Shown: in pieces, positions 28,364-40,058 of the stretch | How the letters are laid out: each line of letters opens with the position of its first letter | Position numbering within the stretch: position 1 is the stretch's first letter | Program-made: the position numbers and the translations under genes | Source of the DNA: Hypomesus transpacificus | Lineage: Eukaryota > Chordata > Actinopteri > Osmeriformes > Osmeridae | Direction: 5' to 3' | NCBI RefSeq assembly: GCF_021917145.1 | Contig: NC_061067.1 | Location: 2,513,224 to 2,577,223 of the forward strand | Length of the DNA stretch: 64,000 nucleotides | Notes under the pieces: generated by a model | Databases searched by the model: none | Seen by the model: only the letters and a program-made list of their open reading frames with translations | What the model was told of the DNA's origin: nothing

Positions 28364-29771
28364 GGTCCTCAGGGAGAGGAAGTCACATCACACTTGGTCA
28401 CCAAAACACCAGTTCACAGCAGTGGAAACATTGTTAATCATCCTTCATCAGAGAAGAACGAAGCATACTTTGTTATTCATGCGAGATGGACACATGCACA
28501 CATATGCTTGTTGGGGATCTTGTGGGAACCCTCTGTCAAGAGTATATTCCAGAAGGAAAAGGAACGATGACATTCCTGAGTAAAAACATTGGTAGTCACA
28601 TGCTAGTCATGAATGACCCTGTTTCTATGGATTATTTTATTGGATCACTAGTCAAGGTGGAGGGATCTGATGTGAGAATGGATAACAGTTTCAACTAACT
28701 GACTGATTATTTCTGGCTGACCACAAAGATATTTATAGGAGATGGAATTACAATAATAGCTACAACCGGACACTCATTTACACCCACCTAAAAACACTAA
28801 ACAGGAATGAGTCATACAAGGACATACAAGAAGAGACATCAGTCTTCATGACAACACATGGGTGTCACACACACACACACACTGTCAGCAATACTGAGCT
28901 GTTTTCGACCATTTATGGAAATATTTTAATGCATATTTCTAGACTCCTCCACTCATACACCAGCCTCCACTTGAGTAACAATAACTCAACAGACACCGAT
29001 ATCTTATATAAAGTAACGTACGGCACGAGGGGGATTTGAACCTGCAATCAACTTCAAATCAAATTTGTATGACCTGTTTTACAAGCGATGTCACAGAGGG
29101 CTTCACATATGTCCATAGAACTGCCCTTCAGCCAACCTGAACCCTCATGGAAGACAAGGAAAACTCTCAGTAAGAGTCATTGAGAGAAAATGTAAGAACC
29201 TTGGGAGGAAGAATTTGGTGAGGGATCTGAAGACAGTTGGTGACAGAGAGGTGCAGGTCATAGGCTAAACATAGTCATGCCTCAAGAGGAGGGAATCAAG
29301 AGGAGGGAATAATACATTTGCAAATGGATGTTGAAACACAGATATCCAGATATTCCAACTCAGTGCTCTGAGTTGGAACAGTTTAGGCAGTGGTAGCCAC
29401 AGGGTTGGGAGAGTGGGATCTGCATAGCATCATAGGATCACAGGACAGTCAGATAGATGGACAGGAAAGAACTGAATCTCACGTCAAATGATTTACCACT
29501 GATTAAAAACCTCACTACTCAGCCACAGGAAATGTGTTGTATTTACATTATATTCTTAATGTGGTAATTGCATAAATGATCTGCTAAATGAATGCTAAAT
29601 GAATAAATGTAATGTAAATGTAATTGCACTTGTTTTACTTTATAATAAAACATATTACAAACAATTATGAAGACTGTAAATTGTTGTTAACCTTGCTCTA
29701 TTTTACAGAGAGAATTTGTGTTTATTCTGATGTGCCTTCAGCTGGCATATGACAAAAATTGAATTTTAACA

Positions 29772-29824
<53 letters not shown>

Positions 29825-30377
29825 ACACACACACAAAACCAACTTTGACCAGTAAATAGAAGCTTCCTTTTTTTGAAGAATTTTTCTGTCCATGCTATGA
29901 CCAACTGTTCTAAACTGGTAATTTCCCAATCTAGCCTGTACCTTTACAGAACATGGATAACTCTGTCTTGCTTATGCAACAATGGATCTTGTTCGTATTT
30001 GACCTCTAAATGTCTATACGAAAATATGTATGATTATTTACTCAAATAATCTCACTTTATTCCTTCTTGACATATTTATTACTCGTTCACCTAATCCTAA
30101 TAATACTAGTATGAAAGGTCAAAATACATAAAAGACTAGTATCGTCATTAAACATATTTTTCATAACATTTTACTTATAGGGGTCAGGTAACTAACTTCA
30201 TAAGACAGACTTGATCAATAACGCTGGTAATATTACTGCCATTATAAAATCATAAATGGGTGAATCTTCCAAGTCCATATCTTCAAAAGTAGCCTACTTC
30301 ACATACATTTGGATTTAATGTTGTGAAACATTCCTCGATAGAGGAAAAAACGTGTAACCGAGGGAACCGTCCCTAAT
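28364..30377. other. Intergenic between chemokine 3 and msl2
   Basis: Contains a long TATAGCCC-family repeat (29049-29345), a SINE-tail remnant with CTGCTAAATGAA units near 29578-29625, and a (CT)n(CA)n tract at 29772-29836. No coding exon supported. Confidence 0.55.
29049..29345 (+). repeat. Dispersed TATAGCCC-family repeat, long copy
   Basis: Same order of modules as 3617-3905: TCAAATCAAATTTGTATGAC, GTCACAGAGGGCTTCACATA, GGTGACAGAGAGGTGCAGGT and AGGCTAAACATAGTCATGCC. Confidence 0.75.
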
Positions 30378-30387
30378 TCTCGCGAGA
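30378..30387. promoter_or_regulatory. TCTCGCGAGA element upstream of msl2
   Basis: Perfect 10-bp palindrome TCTCGCGAGA, a known core element of housekeeping, CpG-type promoters. It lies 1.4 kb before the msl2 ATG, so a non-coding first exon near 30.4-31.1 kb is plausible. Confidence 0.6.
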
Positions 30388-30398
30388 GATTAATCATA

Positions 30399-30412
30399 GC
30401 GCCCCCTGGTGG
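30399..30412 (-). promoter_or_regulatory. CTCF-type motif
   Basis: GCGCCCCCTGGTGG is the exact reverse complement of the CTCF core consensus CCACCAGGGGGCGC, 12 bp downstream of the TCTCGCGAGA element. Confidence 0.65.
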
Positions 30413-31786
30413 TCTGACTGCGGAGAGGGAAAAGGGAGGAGATACCTCACAGCTAACGATAGCAGGCTACACAAACAAGAAATATTTCAGTATAATTTCG
30501 ATAATTCAGTGACGAACGGAATATTTTTTATGGTGACAGAGGACTTTATTTTCCACTATGCAAAATGTTTTGCTATAAAAGAACCCCACTGAAGGACCTG
30601 TAAAAACGAGATACTAGCTAATACCAAAAGGAGGAAAAGAGGCCTATTTGTGTTCCTGGTGTCCTGGTGCATCTCGCGCAGCCGGTGTAGCAAATATACT
30701 CCGCTGCTCTCTGGGGCTCTTATTTACTACTCTGATTAACAGATTTGATTCTATGTTTTGACTTTGTTCAACCGTTCATTGGCTTCACCAGGCGACCAGT
30801 TATCGCAACCCGAAGCTGTCGCACAGTGGACTTAACTTGAAAAGATTTTTGGAGCCAAATCGGCCTGTTTTGGGTTTTTTTTCTCCAGCGGAGCCGCCAT
30901 GAATCGCCACGGACAATAACACAATTTGAGCGTGCTTGTCTGTTCCACTGCCTACGTGCCCCGAATGCGTGGGGATTGGATAATGTGAGATGTAAAGTGG
31001 ACAGATTTGAATCAGCTAAATATTTTATGGACATTTTAGTTTAAAATAATACCAGGCTAAATAAAAATACGTTTTGACAAGCAATAACGAAGCCAGATTG
31101 AATGTAAGTAGCTAGCTACGATCTAGCATAGGTAATTAGAAAGCTAGTGTTGGTAGCTAGCTCGGCGGCTGAGGAAAGAGCGCCACCAATGTATTGTTGA
31201 ATCATAACTCCATGCCAAGACTGCCAGGTGTGATTACATGGGAAATAAGTAACTTGACTTTTGGAAATGTAATTCCATAAATTCTTTTTTTATTTTTCCA
31301 TATTCTAATGCACTTAAGTAGATTGACAGTTTTTGTTGTCATGCCATGATGCTAATTTGGGCCTACTTCGTTCCGTGGAAGAGGGGGAAACGCTGAAATG
31401 GATTGGTATTGAAGACCTTAGCTAGCCATAAGTTTAATTATAATTACGCCGAACACAGACCTAATGCTTGTGCATAGCATGTGCGGTTTGTAGCTGGCTG
31501 GCTACTAAGCAAGTGGTAAAAGTTTGATCCCATATCATATATATTATTACACAATCTGGATCCACAGAAGCCAGCAACCATCCTTTTGAGTCGTACATCC
31601 ATGGTCCCTGCAAGGCAGGAACGCTCTCCCCTTCCCTGGACAATACTACGGACACTACGGGAGTAGTAAGAACCTTTATTAAACGACGACTTTGAAATAT
31701 AGTCGTCCGTAGAACCGGGTTGTGCTTGTGTGTCTCGATTTTCATTTTTATCTCCCGGATTGGACGACTGGCGCGAGGCTGCTGAG
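30413..31786 (+). other. Probable msl2 promoter and 5' UTR region
   Basis: Less repetitive than neighbouring DNA. Contains repeated TAGCTAGC-type motifs around 31107-31170. No upstream coding exon: the first exon in frame begins with the MSL2 start codon at 31787. Confidence 0.45.
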
Positions 31787-34700
31787 ATGAACCCGGTGAA
31801 TGCGACCTCTCTCTACGTGTCCGCGTGTCGTTCGGTGCTGCAGTGCGACCCTCGCGACCCCCGGGCCCTCGCGGAGCTCTACAAGCTGCTCCCGTTCTTT
31901 CGCCAGTCTCTGTCCTGCCTCGTGTGTGGTGAGTAAATACGGATCGAGGTGGCTTGTAGATGTGTATGCATCTGCCAACTATCAATGTCTAGCTGACTGA
32001 CATTAGCTAGATTTAGCTGGTTTTACCATGACACACACCCTTTTTGAAGAAGAAATTTTATGTTAGCATTAGCACGCAACCTAATGCATGTATAACGTTG
32101 AATAAATATATGAACATTGATTTGTTGTCGATGCTAATGTGTGAAGAATATATATGTTTTTTTATGGGTGATATCAATCATTCTCGTGTTTATTCTGAGA
32201 TTTTTGTTACACTGGGATATTTGTTCCGGCTGAGTCTCCACGTAGTGCAATAAGGAGTGTGCGTGAGATGTACACAGTCTTTTAAATGCATCATTTGGTG
32301 TACTCGCCAAGGGTCCCGTCTGTTTTGGGAAAATGCAAAGGTTTGCCTACACTTAAAGATAGCCCTCCTTTAGAAATTATTCACGAGCGTGAAAGGGATC
32401 GCGTTAGATATATAATTTCTCGACTCCAGTCACGCAATATTTACTAAGGTGCATTCACTTGCCTTCATTTTTTATATATTTTTCGTACCAGAGACTGCAG
32501 TTAATTGGCCGTATCGCTGCGTGCTTTTATATAACGGCCTTGGACGAGAATCGGTTTCTAGAGTCTGGGTTTTGAGTGTGTTTTACCCTGCATGACAATC
32601 ATGCTATGTCTGTGTGGCTGTGTGTGAAGGGGAGGAGCTAGTGTCTAAGGCTTATTTGTTGTGGTTCATAATGGTCCTTCCCCCACCTGCACTCTGCGCC
32701 TTCAGCTGCTGGCCCTGCCAACCACAGTTGCCAAAGAATCCCATCAAAGCGCAGTTGTGATCTTGCCTGGCACATTTTGGTTTTCTCTCGATACATTTAA
32801 CGAACCAACGGAATGCATGATGAGTTATTTTGTTGCATTGGTGTGCTCATCCTTTAATTATTTGTTTTATTTTTTTAACCTATAAATATTGAATAAACCA
32901 ATTCATTATTTATCTGTGTGTTCCATCAGGTAATCTTCTGCAGGACCCCATAGCTCCCACCAACTCGACGTGTCAGCACTATGTTTGTCTGGGCTGTAAG
33001 GGCCGGAGGATGCTGCTTAAGCCCTCTTGTAGCTGGTGCAAGGACTACTCTTGCTTTGAGGAGAACCAACAGCTTTCCCTGCTGGTCCACTGCTACAAGA
33101 AGCTGTGTCTCTACATCACCCAGTCTCCGCTCGCCTCACACATAGCCAGCGCGGCCAGCGATTCGCCCGACCTCCAGGCCATCCTCAACGAGGGCCTCTC
33201 ATTGGTGGAGAATGAGCAGGAAGGGGAGGACACTTCGGATTCGGCAAATCAGTCGCCGGCACCTTCCACGTCCGACCTCCGGCGGGACGAAGCTCCTGCG
33301 GCCGAAAGGAGGCAGGAGGAGGGGGCCGTGAACGGTCTGCACAGCTGCAACGGCCTGGCCAGTTCGGACACGCTGTCATCCGTCACCATAGCGACGGGGC
33401 TAGGGGTTTTGAAGCATGAGGGTTTCGGGGAGGAGTTGCCGGTTTGCGTCGCTGGGGAGGCGGGGCTGTGCGACATCAGCACATTTGGGGAGGAGCTCAA
33501 ACACGGAGGAGGGCCGCTGTTGTTGAGCGTGGAGGAGGTTCTAAGGACCCTGGAGCCCGACCCCGAGCCGTCCCCCCAGTCAGACTGCCCTCTGTCCAGG
33601 CCCTTGTCCGGCCTCAACGGGCCTTACTACCCCTCCATCCCCGAGGCCTCCCGCCTGACCTCCTCCCTCCCATCGGAACCCAAGCCTCGCCTCCCCACTC
33701 CTCACCCCCAGCCCTCCCCTGCAGTCCCCCGCCTCCCCCCTCGTTGCCACCGCAAGCGCTCCCGCTCCGAGAGTGACAGTGAGAAGGTCTTGCCCCTCCC
33801 CATTGCCAGCATCCTCCAAGGCCCTTCCCTGGGCTCCACCAACCCCCCACACCACCCCAACCCCCCCACCGCCAGCGCCGCCGCCAACAAACGAGAGCCC
33901 AAGCATCCCTCCGCCATCGCCCCCCCTCACCTGGCCCCTGTGCCAAACGGAGGGCCTCCAAAAGTAGGCAAGACTGTGCTGGTGCCCAGCAAAGGGCTGA
34001 AGAACCACGGAGGGCCCAAAAAGGCCTACACCAAGGCCAGGCAGGGGGCCCCCAAACCCCGCGCTCAACCCCGCGACCGCCTCCCCACCCACCCCCACTC
34101 TCACCCCCACTCTCACCCCCCCAGCCCCTCCAAGCCTCTCTACAAGAAGCCTGTGGAGAAGAAAGGCTGCAAGTGTGGAAGGGCCACCCAGAACCCCTCT
34201 GTGTTGACCTGCAGGGGGCAGCGTTGTCCCTGCTACTCCAACCGCAAGGTAAGAACCCCTCTGGCTGTGTCCCGGTCCTGAACCCCTAAACCCCTCCCCC
34301 CCTTTCTACAAGCAACACTGCAACAAGCAACACCCCTGCAGGACATTAGCATTACTGCTACTAGGCTGCTCTGCTACAAGCTGTACTGCAACAGGACATT
34401 AGCATTACTGCTACTAGGCTGCTCTGCTACAAGCTGTACTGCAACAGGACATTAGCCCAGTGTTGCTAATATCACGTTGCTTTATTGCTTGTCAGAGTTT
34501 TGCCAATGTCTTGTTGCTGTATTGCTGGCAGCAGTATGGTTTGTAGCAGTATTGCTGAAGTGTAGCAGTCCTCATCCTCTACTCATGTGACTCCCCCCGT
34601 CCCCTTCCCCCCAGGCGTGTCTGGACTGTATCTGCCGGGGCTGCCAGAACTCCTACATGGCCAACGGAGAGAAGAAGCTGGAGGCGTTTGCCGTGCCGGA

Positions 34701-34914
34701 GAAGGCCCTGGAGCAGACACGTCTCACGCTCGGCATCAACCTCACCAGCATCACCGCCGCCGCCCTGCGGAACCCGGCGACCAGCTCCCCGGGCAACGCC
34801 CTCATCAACGTCACCACGGCAACCGGGGCCCCGGTCACGGCGGCCTTCCTGACGGGGGCAGGGCCCGACGACAGGGGCTTCGACGACTCGCTGGACATGA
34901 GATTTGACTGTTGA
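31787..34914 (+). CDS. msl2: MSL complex E3 ubiquitin ligase MSL2, 586 aa
   Basis: Nuclear RING ligase of the male-specific-lethal complex, which acetylates H4K16; in vertebrates MSL2 ubiquitinates histone H2B and other targets. Exons: 31787-31928, 32930-34248, 34615-34914, total 1761 nt. Start MNPVNATSLYVSACRSVL and end DMRFDC match human MSL2 (577 aa). RING cysteines and histidine: C44, C47, C62, H64, C67, C70, C81, C84 (SCLVCG, STCQHYVC, CSWC). The middle (about 120-450) is Pro/Ser-rich and poorly conserved apart from LLLSVEEVLRTLE and RKRSRSESDSEKV. The CXC domain, about 458-505, includes GCKCGRATQNPSVLTCRGQ and spans the last intron. The gene is complete and points towards tnfsf10 (tail to tail). 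Teleosts may have msl2a and msl2b; which one this is cannot be told. Confidence 0.95.
34339..34460 (+). repeat. Tandem duplication of about 59 bp in msl2 intron 2
   Basis: ACATTAGCATTACTGCTACT and AGGCTGCTCTGCTACAAGCT followed by GTACTGCAACAGG occur twice in a row, with a partial third start (ACATTAGCCC). Confidence 0.85.
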
Positions 34915-35843
34915 AGTCCCGTCTGCTCGTTGTTGCACCATCCCCCCCCATTGGACAGTGACTGACCAATGGGGTGGTGCAGAAGGACCTGGAGGGGGGC
35001 GGAGCTAGAATAAGGCAGCTACAGCGAAGGGCGGGAGGGAGCGTTCGGATGAGATCCCCCCTCGGACGAGAACCCCTCGATCGCCCTGGAACTGAAACAT
35101 TCTTTCGGTCTTACATACTGATGCAGTGTGGACAGGAGAGTGGGGGAGAGGGAGATCCTAACGTTACTGTATGTTCAGAGATTTCATTTCTGGGGCTTAG
35201 CAGGAGTTTTGTTTTCTACAATCAGTGATGTGTACTAGAGCATGATGATTTGCTGAGTCAGGGAGTTGACTGGGCCGTGTCTGTGCTCTCTGCTCCTTGG
35301 ATGTGCAAGACGGAAGGTTTTGGGGGCAAAGCTTGTTGGGCAAGAACGGAGCCCGAGACCTCATTAGTGACTGGCTGTAATTTATGAAAACGTTTTTTTT
35401 GGTTTTGTTTTTGTACACAGACTTACCAAAATTCCATTTAAGAGGACATTTTATGATATATTTTTTAAGTTACATTAACAAAATTTGCAGTATTTATTGG
35501 ATGTCGCCTAACATAGGTAGCATTGGGTGTCAACGGATTGCCAGGATCCCGCCCACTCCAGCTCTTAGCCTATCAAGATCCAGTCTGGACGATTTCTGTC
35601 TAAATTATGTTGCTGTCCTGTTACTGCTAGTTTCTGCTGTCTCAAACTGTTTTTGTTTTCCCTTTGGGCATTTAAAAACCTGTAATATAACTGTAACATA
35701 TTTCCACAAAAAAGAAAATCAAACCTATACTGCTGTTGTTTTGTGTCATGTGACTCTTCTACCTCAGCCACCCTCGTCTTCATCCCTCCCTGCAGTCTGC
35801 CAAGTGTCTTATTTGGTTCCTGTTTATGCACTGCTTGGTCTAT

Positions 35844-35858
35844 CCACAAGGGGGCAGT
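35844..35858 (+). promoter_or_regulatory. CTCF-like motif downstream of msl2
   Basis: CCACAAGGGGGCAGT fits the CTCF core (CCANNAGGGGGCR) in + orientation. Confidence 0.5.
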
Positions 35859-36000
35859 AACGCTCAGGCCTACAGTCACCTGGTACCAGCCCAGCAGATG
35901 TCAACTTGATGTTGATAGTTGGTTCGCTGTTCAAAGTCTGCTGACCTGTGTCCCTGTTGGTCGGACCTGAAGTCTGCATGCTTGTAGTGTCCCACAGTCG

Positions 36001-36014
36001 CCAGCAGGGGGAGG
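36001..36014 (+). promoter_or_regulatory. Second CTCF-like motif
   Basis: CCAGCAGGGGGAGG differs from the CTCF core at one important C (A here). It lies 157 bp from the first motif and in the same orientation. Confidence 0.35.
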
Positions 36015-36965
36015 CAGTGGCCCTTCCCCCTGCTTAACGGACTTCCAGAGCGAATGAGCATCCAGGATCGTCTGGAGGGGCTTTCACAATGTCTTTATCT
36101 CATACAAATTTACAGACTCGGTCCATTTTATATTTACATTCACATTCAATTGTTCTTTACTGGGTACTCTTCAAAGGCTCATAAACAACTCCTTCCACTC
36201 GTTTTAAAAACATCCTCATGGTTTTATGGCTACAATGTTTGGTAGGGGTCAATATAAACCTTGAGAAGGAGTGAGGATAGTTTGATGAGAAGACCATGCT
36301 CTCTAACCCCCCCCCCCCCCCCCCCAGACACACACACACTGTTTGGATCTACACAAGTTATGAATCAACAATTGGCAGTGTCGTTGCTGAGTCGAGCAGA
36401 ACAGGCTGACTCCCTCACCCCTAAACTGAGGAACGAGTTGATACACAAGTCTACACACAGCGTCAATAAACCGACAGTTGACACCAAAAGCAGTGAGCCG
36501 TGGAAGGTGCCAAGGTAAATCACTTGCAGTGCTCTTCTCGTTGGGTATGTCATCGTTGGCTGTGATGGGCTACAATCGTGGAAGGAAAAACAAGCATTTT
36601 GCTGTACAAATCGGAACATCAGAAACCACACAGTACCCGTATTTACAGGTATCCCATGTCCCAGTACAGGACGAGTTCCTGTATAAGGAAAATAAGTCAC
36701 TTGTGTTTGGATGGAGAGTGTTGGAAGGAGGCAATCCACAACAATCCTCTTAAGAAAAACCCAGATGTTTCAACCGATCCCTTTTGTCTCCACCTTTGGT
36801 TTGAGAGCTAAACAGACAAGGATGTTTGTATTTGGCTTGCCTCAGTTTGGCTAGAACTATCTCCCCCTCTAGTCCAGTCACAGTGCTGCAGTCTCACTCC
36901 CCAAGCCCGACCCCCCCCCCCCCCCCTCAACTCCCTGGCTCCCGTCTTTGGCCTATGACCCTCCC

Positions 36966-39422
36966 CTAGCTGAGCAGGAAGGCCCCGAAGAAGCTGCTTC
37001 TCTCGTCCATGTCGACGGCGGAGGCGTTGCTCACGGTGACGAAGAGGCGGTCACCCGCGGTGAGGGGGAAGAGCCCCCCCTGGTGGGCGGAGTGGAGGGA
37101 GAACTGGGAGACCCGGGACCAGCAGGGGGTACGGCTGGTCTTCATCAGCAGGATGGGAACCACGTAGGAGGTGACCTGGGGGGGGGGGGGGGGGGTGAAG
37201 TGTGATGGGGGGGAGGGGGAGGGGGGAGAAGAGCAGGAGGATGAGGGGTGGGCCAGGTTTGACTTTAGATCATTCTAAACATAGAGTTAGCATAGACGGG
37301 AGTGAACAACTGTCTGGAATGGAACAATGTCTGGAACGAAGGGAGGAGAGGAAGGAGGATAGGATGCAACCCCATTGGTGTGTGGATGAGAATACGGGGC
37401 AATCCAGGGCATTCTCACCTTCTTGTACACGTATTGGAGCATGGGCCTCCCTCTGTCCTCGTCCTCCCCCTCCTCCCCCTCCTCCTCCTGGGGATGGCTG
37501 TGTCTGAAGTAGGTCTGGGCATAGACATAGTACAGGCCCGGGCGTGGCACCACCAGCTCCCCGTCAACCAATCGGATGTCTCGCAGGAAGGCAAGGCCCT
37601 TTTGCCCCTCCCACCACGTAATCTTCTGCCCCTGGATGCGACGGATGGCAGAAACTGCAGCTATGCACACACACACACACACACCTTGAGCTGGGTTTGA
37701 TTCACACACAACACACAGGTGTGGTAAACCTCCCTGAAACAATAGCTGAATGCATACCACAGAGCAGGCAAGCTTAGTCCAACGAAGCAGGATGAAAACT
37801 CACCTCCCTCCTCCATCTCCACTGTGGACGCGTAGCTTCCTGTGACGTGGGCGGCCACTTTGGGGCGGGGTGAAGCAATGTCTTCCATTACAAGTGAGGG
37901 CAACACCCGTGACACCTCATCTGCCAGAGAAATACCAATTATTGGTGACCAAATGCACTCCATTCAGCACTTTTCAGCACTCTCTGTGCATCCCAGTGGC
38001 CGACAGTGTGGGTTTCTCTGTAGAGCAACGTCACCCACCTTTGACCGCTGTGGAGATCTCCGACTGGTATCTCTGGGACAAGGACTGAGGGGAGAGACCA
38101 GTAGAAGATCAGGATGTTATGCCAACACTTAGAAGACAAACTTTTCATTTGAACTAAAGAGTGCAGCAATGCGGTTTGTGGTTATGTGTGTGTGTGTGCG
38201 TGTGTGTTTTGACCTACTAGCCAGGTGAGTGCATTCCTGTGCTGATTAAACCACATACACCGGATCCCATCTCTGAAAGAGCTATGAAGGAGCCCATTGT
38301 GTGTCTGTCTGGACCCAAATCTTAGTAGGAAGTGGCTCCAAAACACTGAGTCAAATTCAGTTCCTCAACTAAGCCTTAGGTTAGACTTCTGGGACAGTGG
38401 TTCATAGTCAATTTTACTTTCCTAGATCCCTTAAAGGCAGAAACAACCCATGTGAGAATGTACCTGTGTGTGTTTTGAATGTGTTTGAGCGCGTGCGTCC
38501 ATTTTTACCTTTTCAATGAGGCTGTGCAGCTGCTGCGTGACTTGCCAACACGGGTCCCCGCGGCCCTCTTCGGCCGCGCGCAGGTAGGCACCCCGCAGAT
38601 TGGCGCGTGTGAGGCACGAGACGCTGCCCCTGGCGAACGTCTCCTTCATCTGCACAGAAAACAGAACGTAGCTGCTTGTCTTTTCTACTTTGTGTAGGCC
38701 TATATATTTTTTTCTTTTCTGTTTATCATAGATACATTTCATTACGCAATTCCTTTTTTGTTTGCTTCTTTATTTTGTCTTACAATTAATCAAAATCGGT
38801 TTTCCTTATCAAAATGTCCTTATCGCCCATCTGTTTCACTTATCTGGTCAGTTTAGGGTTTCTATCTTATCGTAACGAAAGCAAATGATTGATAGACTCG
38901 CAATCATGCCTAGCCAGAGGGGAGTGGAAAGCCAGTTGTTGCTAAAGCTTTATAGCGGGTATTCCGGTTTCTAAAGTCCATACGCTTGCAAGAAATCAAG
39001 ACAAATATTGCCTACAGGCAGATCATGCAGCCAAGTTAGTGACGGTAATATACAACACAATAAAAGTTTGATTTCTTCCTTGTTCGCTCAACGAAGCAAT
39101 ACACGACTAGCAAGTATCCTGTATATGTTTAACTTGCAGATTTATTTCTGCAAACCAAGTCCTACAGTGCATACGATAACACGTATGTATTTATTTGCAG
39201 GAATATTTCCAGCAGTCATGCGTTGCAAGCAATAGCTACGACTTTCTCTTGACGGGCACTGGCACTGCGCAGTATTTAGTACTCCAAACAACCTATTTGA
39301 GTCCTTACCGAATTGAGAACATTGGTGAAGTATAGCACGGTGACGGTGACGGCCACTGTCTGCAGCAGGACAGCAACGAGAAGCAGAATCCCAAGGCACG
39401 GAACGCCGCTCGAGCCCGTCAT
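36966..39422 (-). CDS. tnfsf10: TNF superfamily member 10 (TRAIL), 287 aa
   Basis: Type II membrane death ligand that trimerises and binds TRAIL receptors. Exons on the minus strand: 39309-39422, 38509-38649, 38039-38084, 37804-37920, 37419-37654, 36966-37175; total 864 nt, all phases matching. An alternative acceptor at 37660 would add two residues. Residues 10-31 are the membrane anchor (LGILLLVAVLLQTVAVTVTV). Exon 2 contains SCLTRANL and DPCWQVTQQL as in TRAIL. The TNF homology domain starts near VAAHVTGSY, with GELVVPRPGLYYVYAQTYFR and ending SSFFGAFLLS. Cys236 (TPCWS) matches TRAIL's unique zinc-binding Cys230. Human TRAIL is 281 aa. An acidic EEEGEEGEDEDRG loop (CD-loop region) replaces the human EEIKENTKND and may be length-variable. 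Confidence 0.93.
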
Positions 39423-39972
39423 ACCGACAGACTGCCGCGCGTCCCGTTCCGCTCCAAATCCAGAACAATAGAGGAGGAGAGTTCTGACTTGTGTCCCCCC
39501 CTGGAGCGCAGTCCGCTCACGAGCCAGAACGGAGAGGGAGGAGAAGGCGGGGCCACCTTGGGGAACAAGAACCTTTCTCTCATTTGAAGGAGCTGTGTTT
39601 CGTTTTGCCCTGAAACAACACTGATACGTAGCCTAAATGTCGCTGCAGCTCACAAGGCCTGTCAAAGGTTAGAGTCACGGTTTCTTTGCATGTAAATACG
39701 TAAAGGTTTTCTTATCCTATTGTTCTCTTCAACCAAATGGCTGTTCTACAGCGGTTTGAAAGGGATACTAGTTCTATAGTCTATTCTGTTTCTGAAACAT
39801 CTGGCCTCAATCTGGGCTCTCTGCGCGCGTGGGCCCTAGGGACTCTCGCGCTTATTAGGTTTCAGTCCAGCATTCTATGCAGAGTGTGTGGGTGTGTGTG
39901 TGTGGGTATGTGTGTGTGAGGGAAGTAGGTCTATTACTAAAATGGTTTTAACTTAACTTCAGTTAGTTGATG

Positions 39973-40058
<86 letters not shown>

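Larger units (their letters stand above)
34915..36965. other. msl2 3' UTR and intergenic region to tnfsf10
   Basis: Likely carries the long msl2 3' UTR. AATAAA occurs at 36465-36470 on the + strand. Poly-C runs at 36307-36325 and 36910-36926 and two CTCF-like motifs are present. No coding exon supported. Confidence 0.5.

Noticed and set aside
33444-34116. Long overlapping frames on both strands inside msl2 exon 2
   Set aside because: They are shadows of the GC- and proline-rich middle of MSL2; the frame with RING and CXC domains is the real one.
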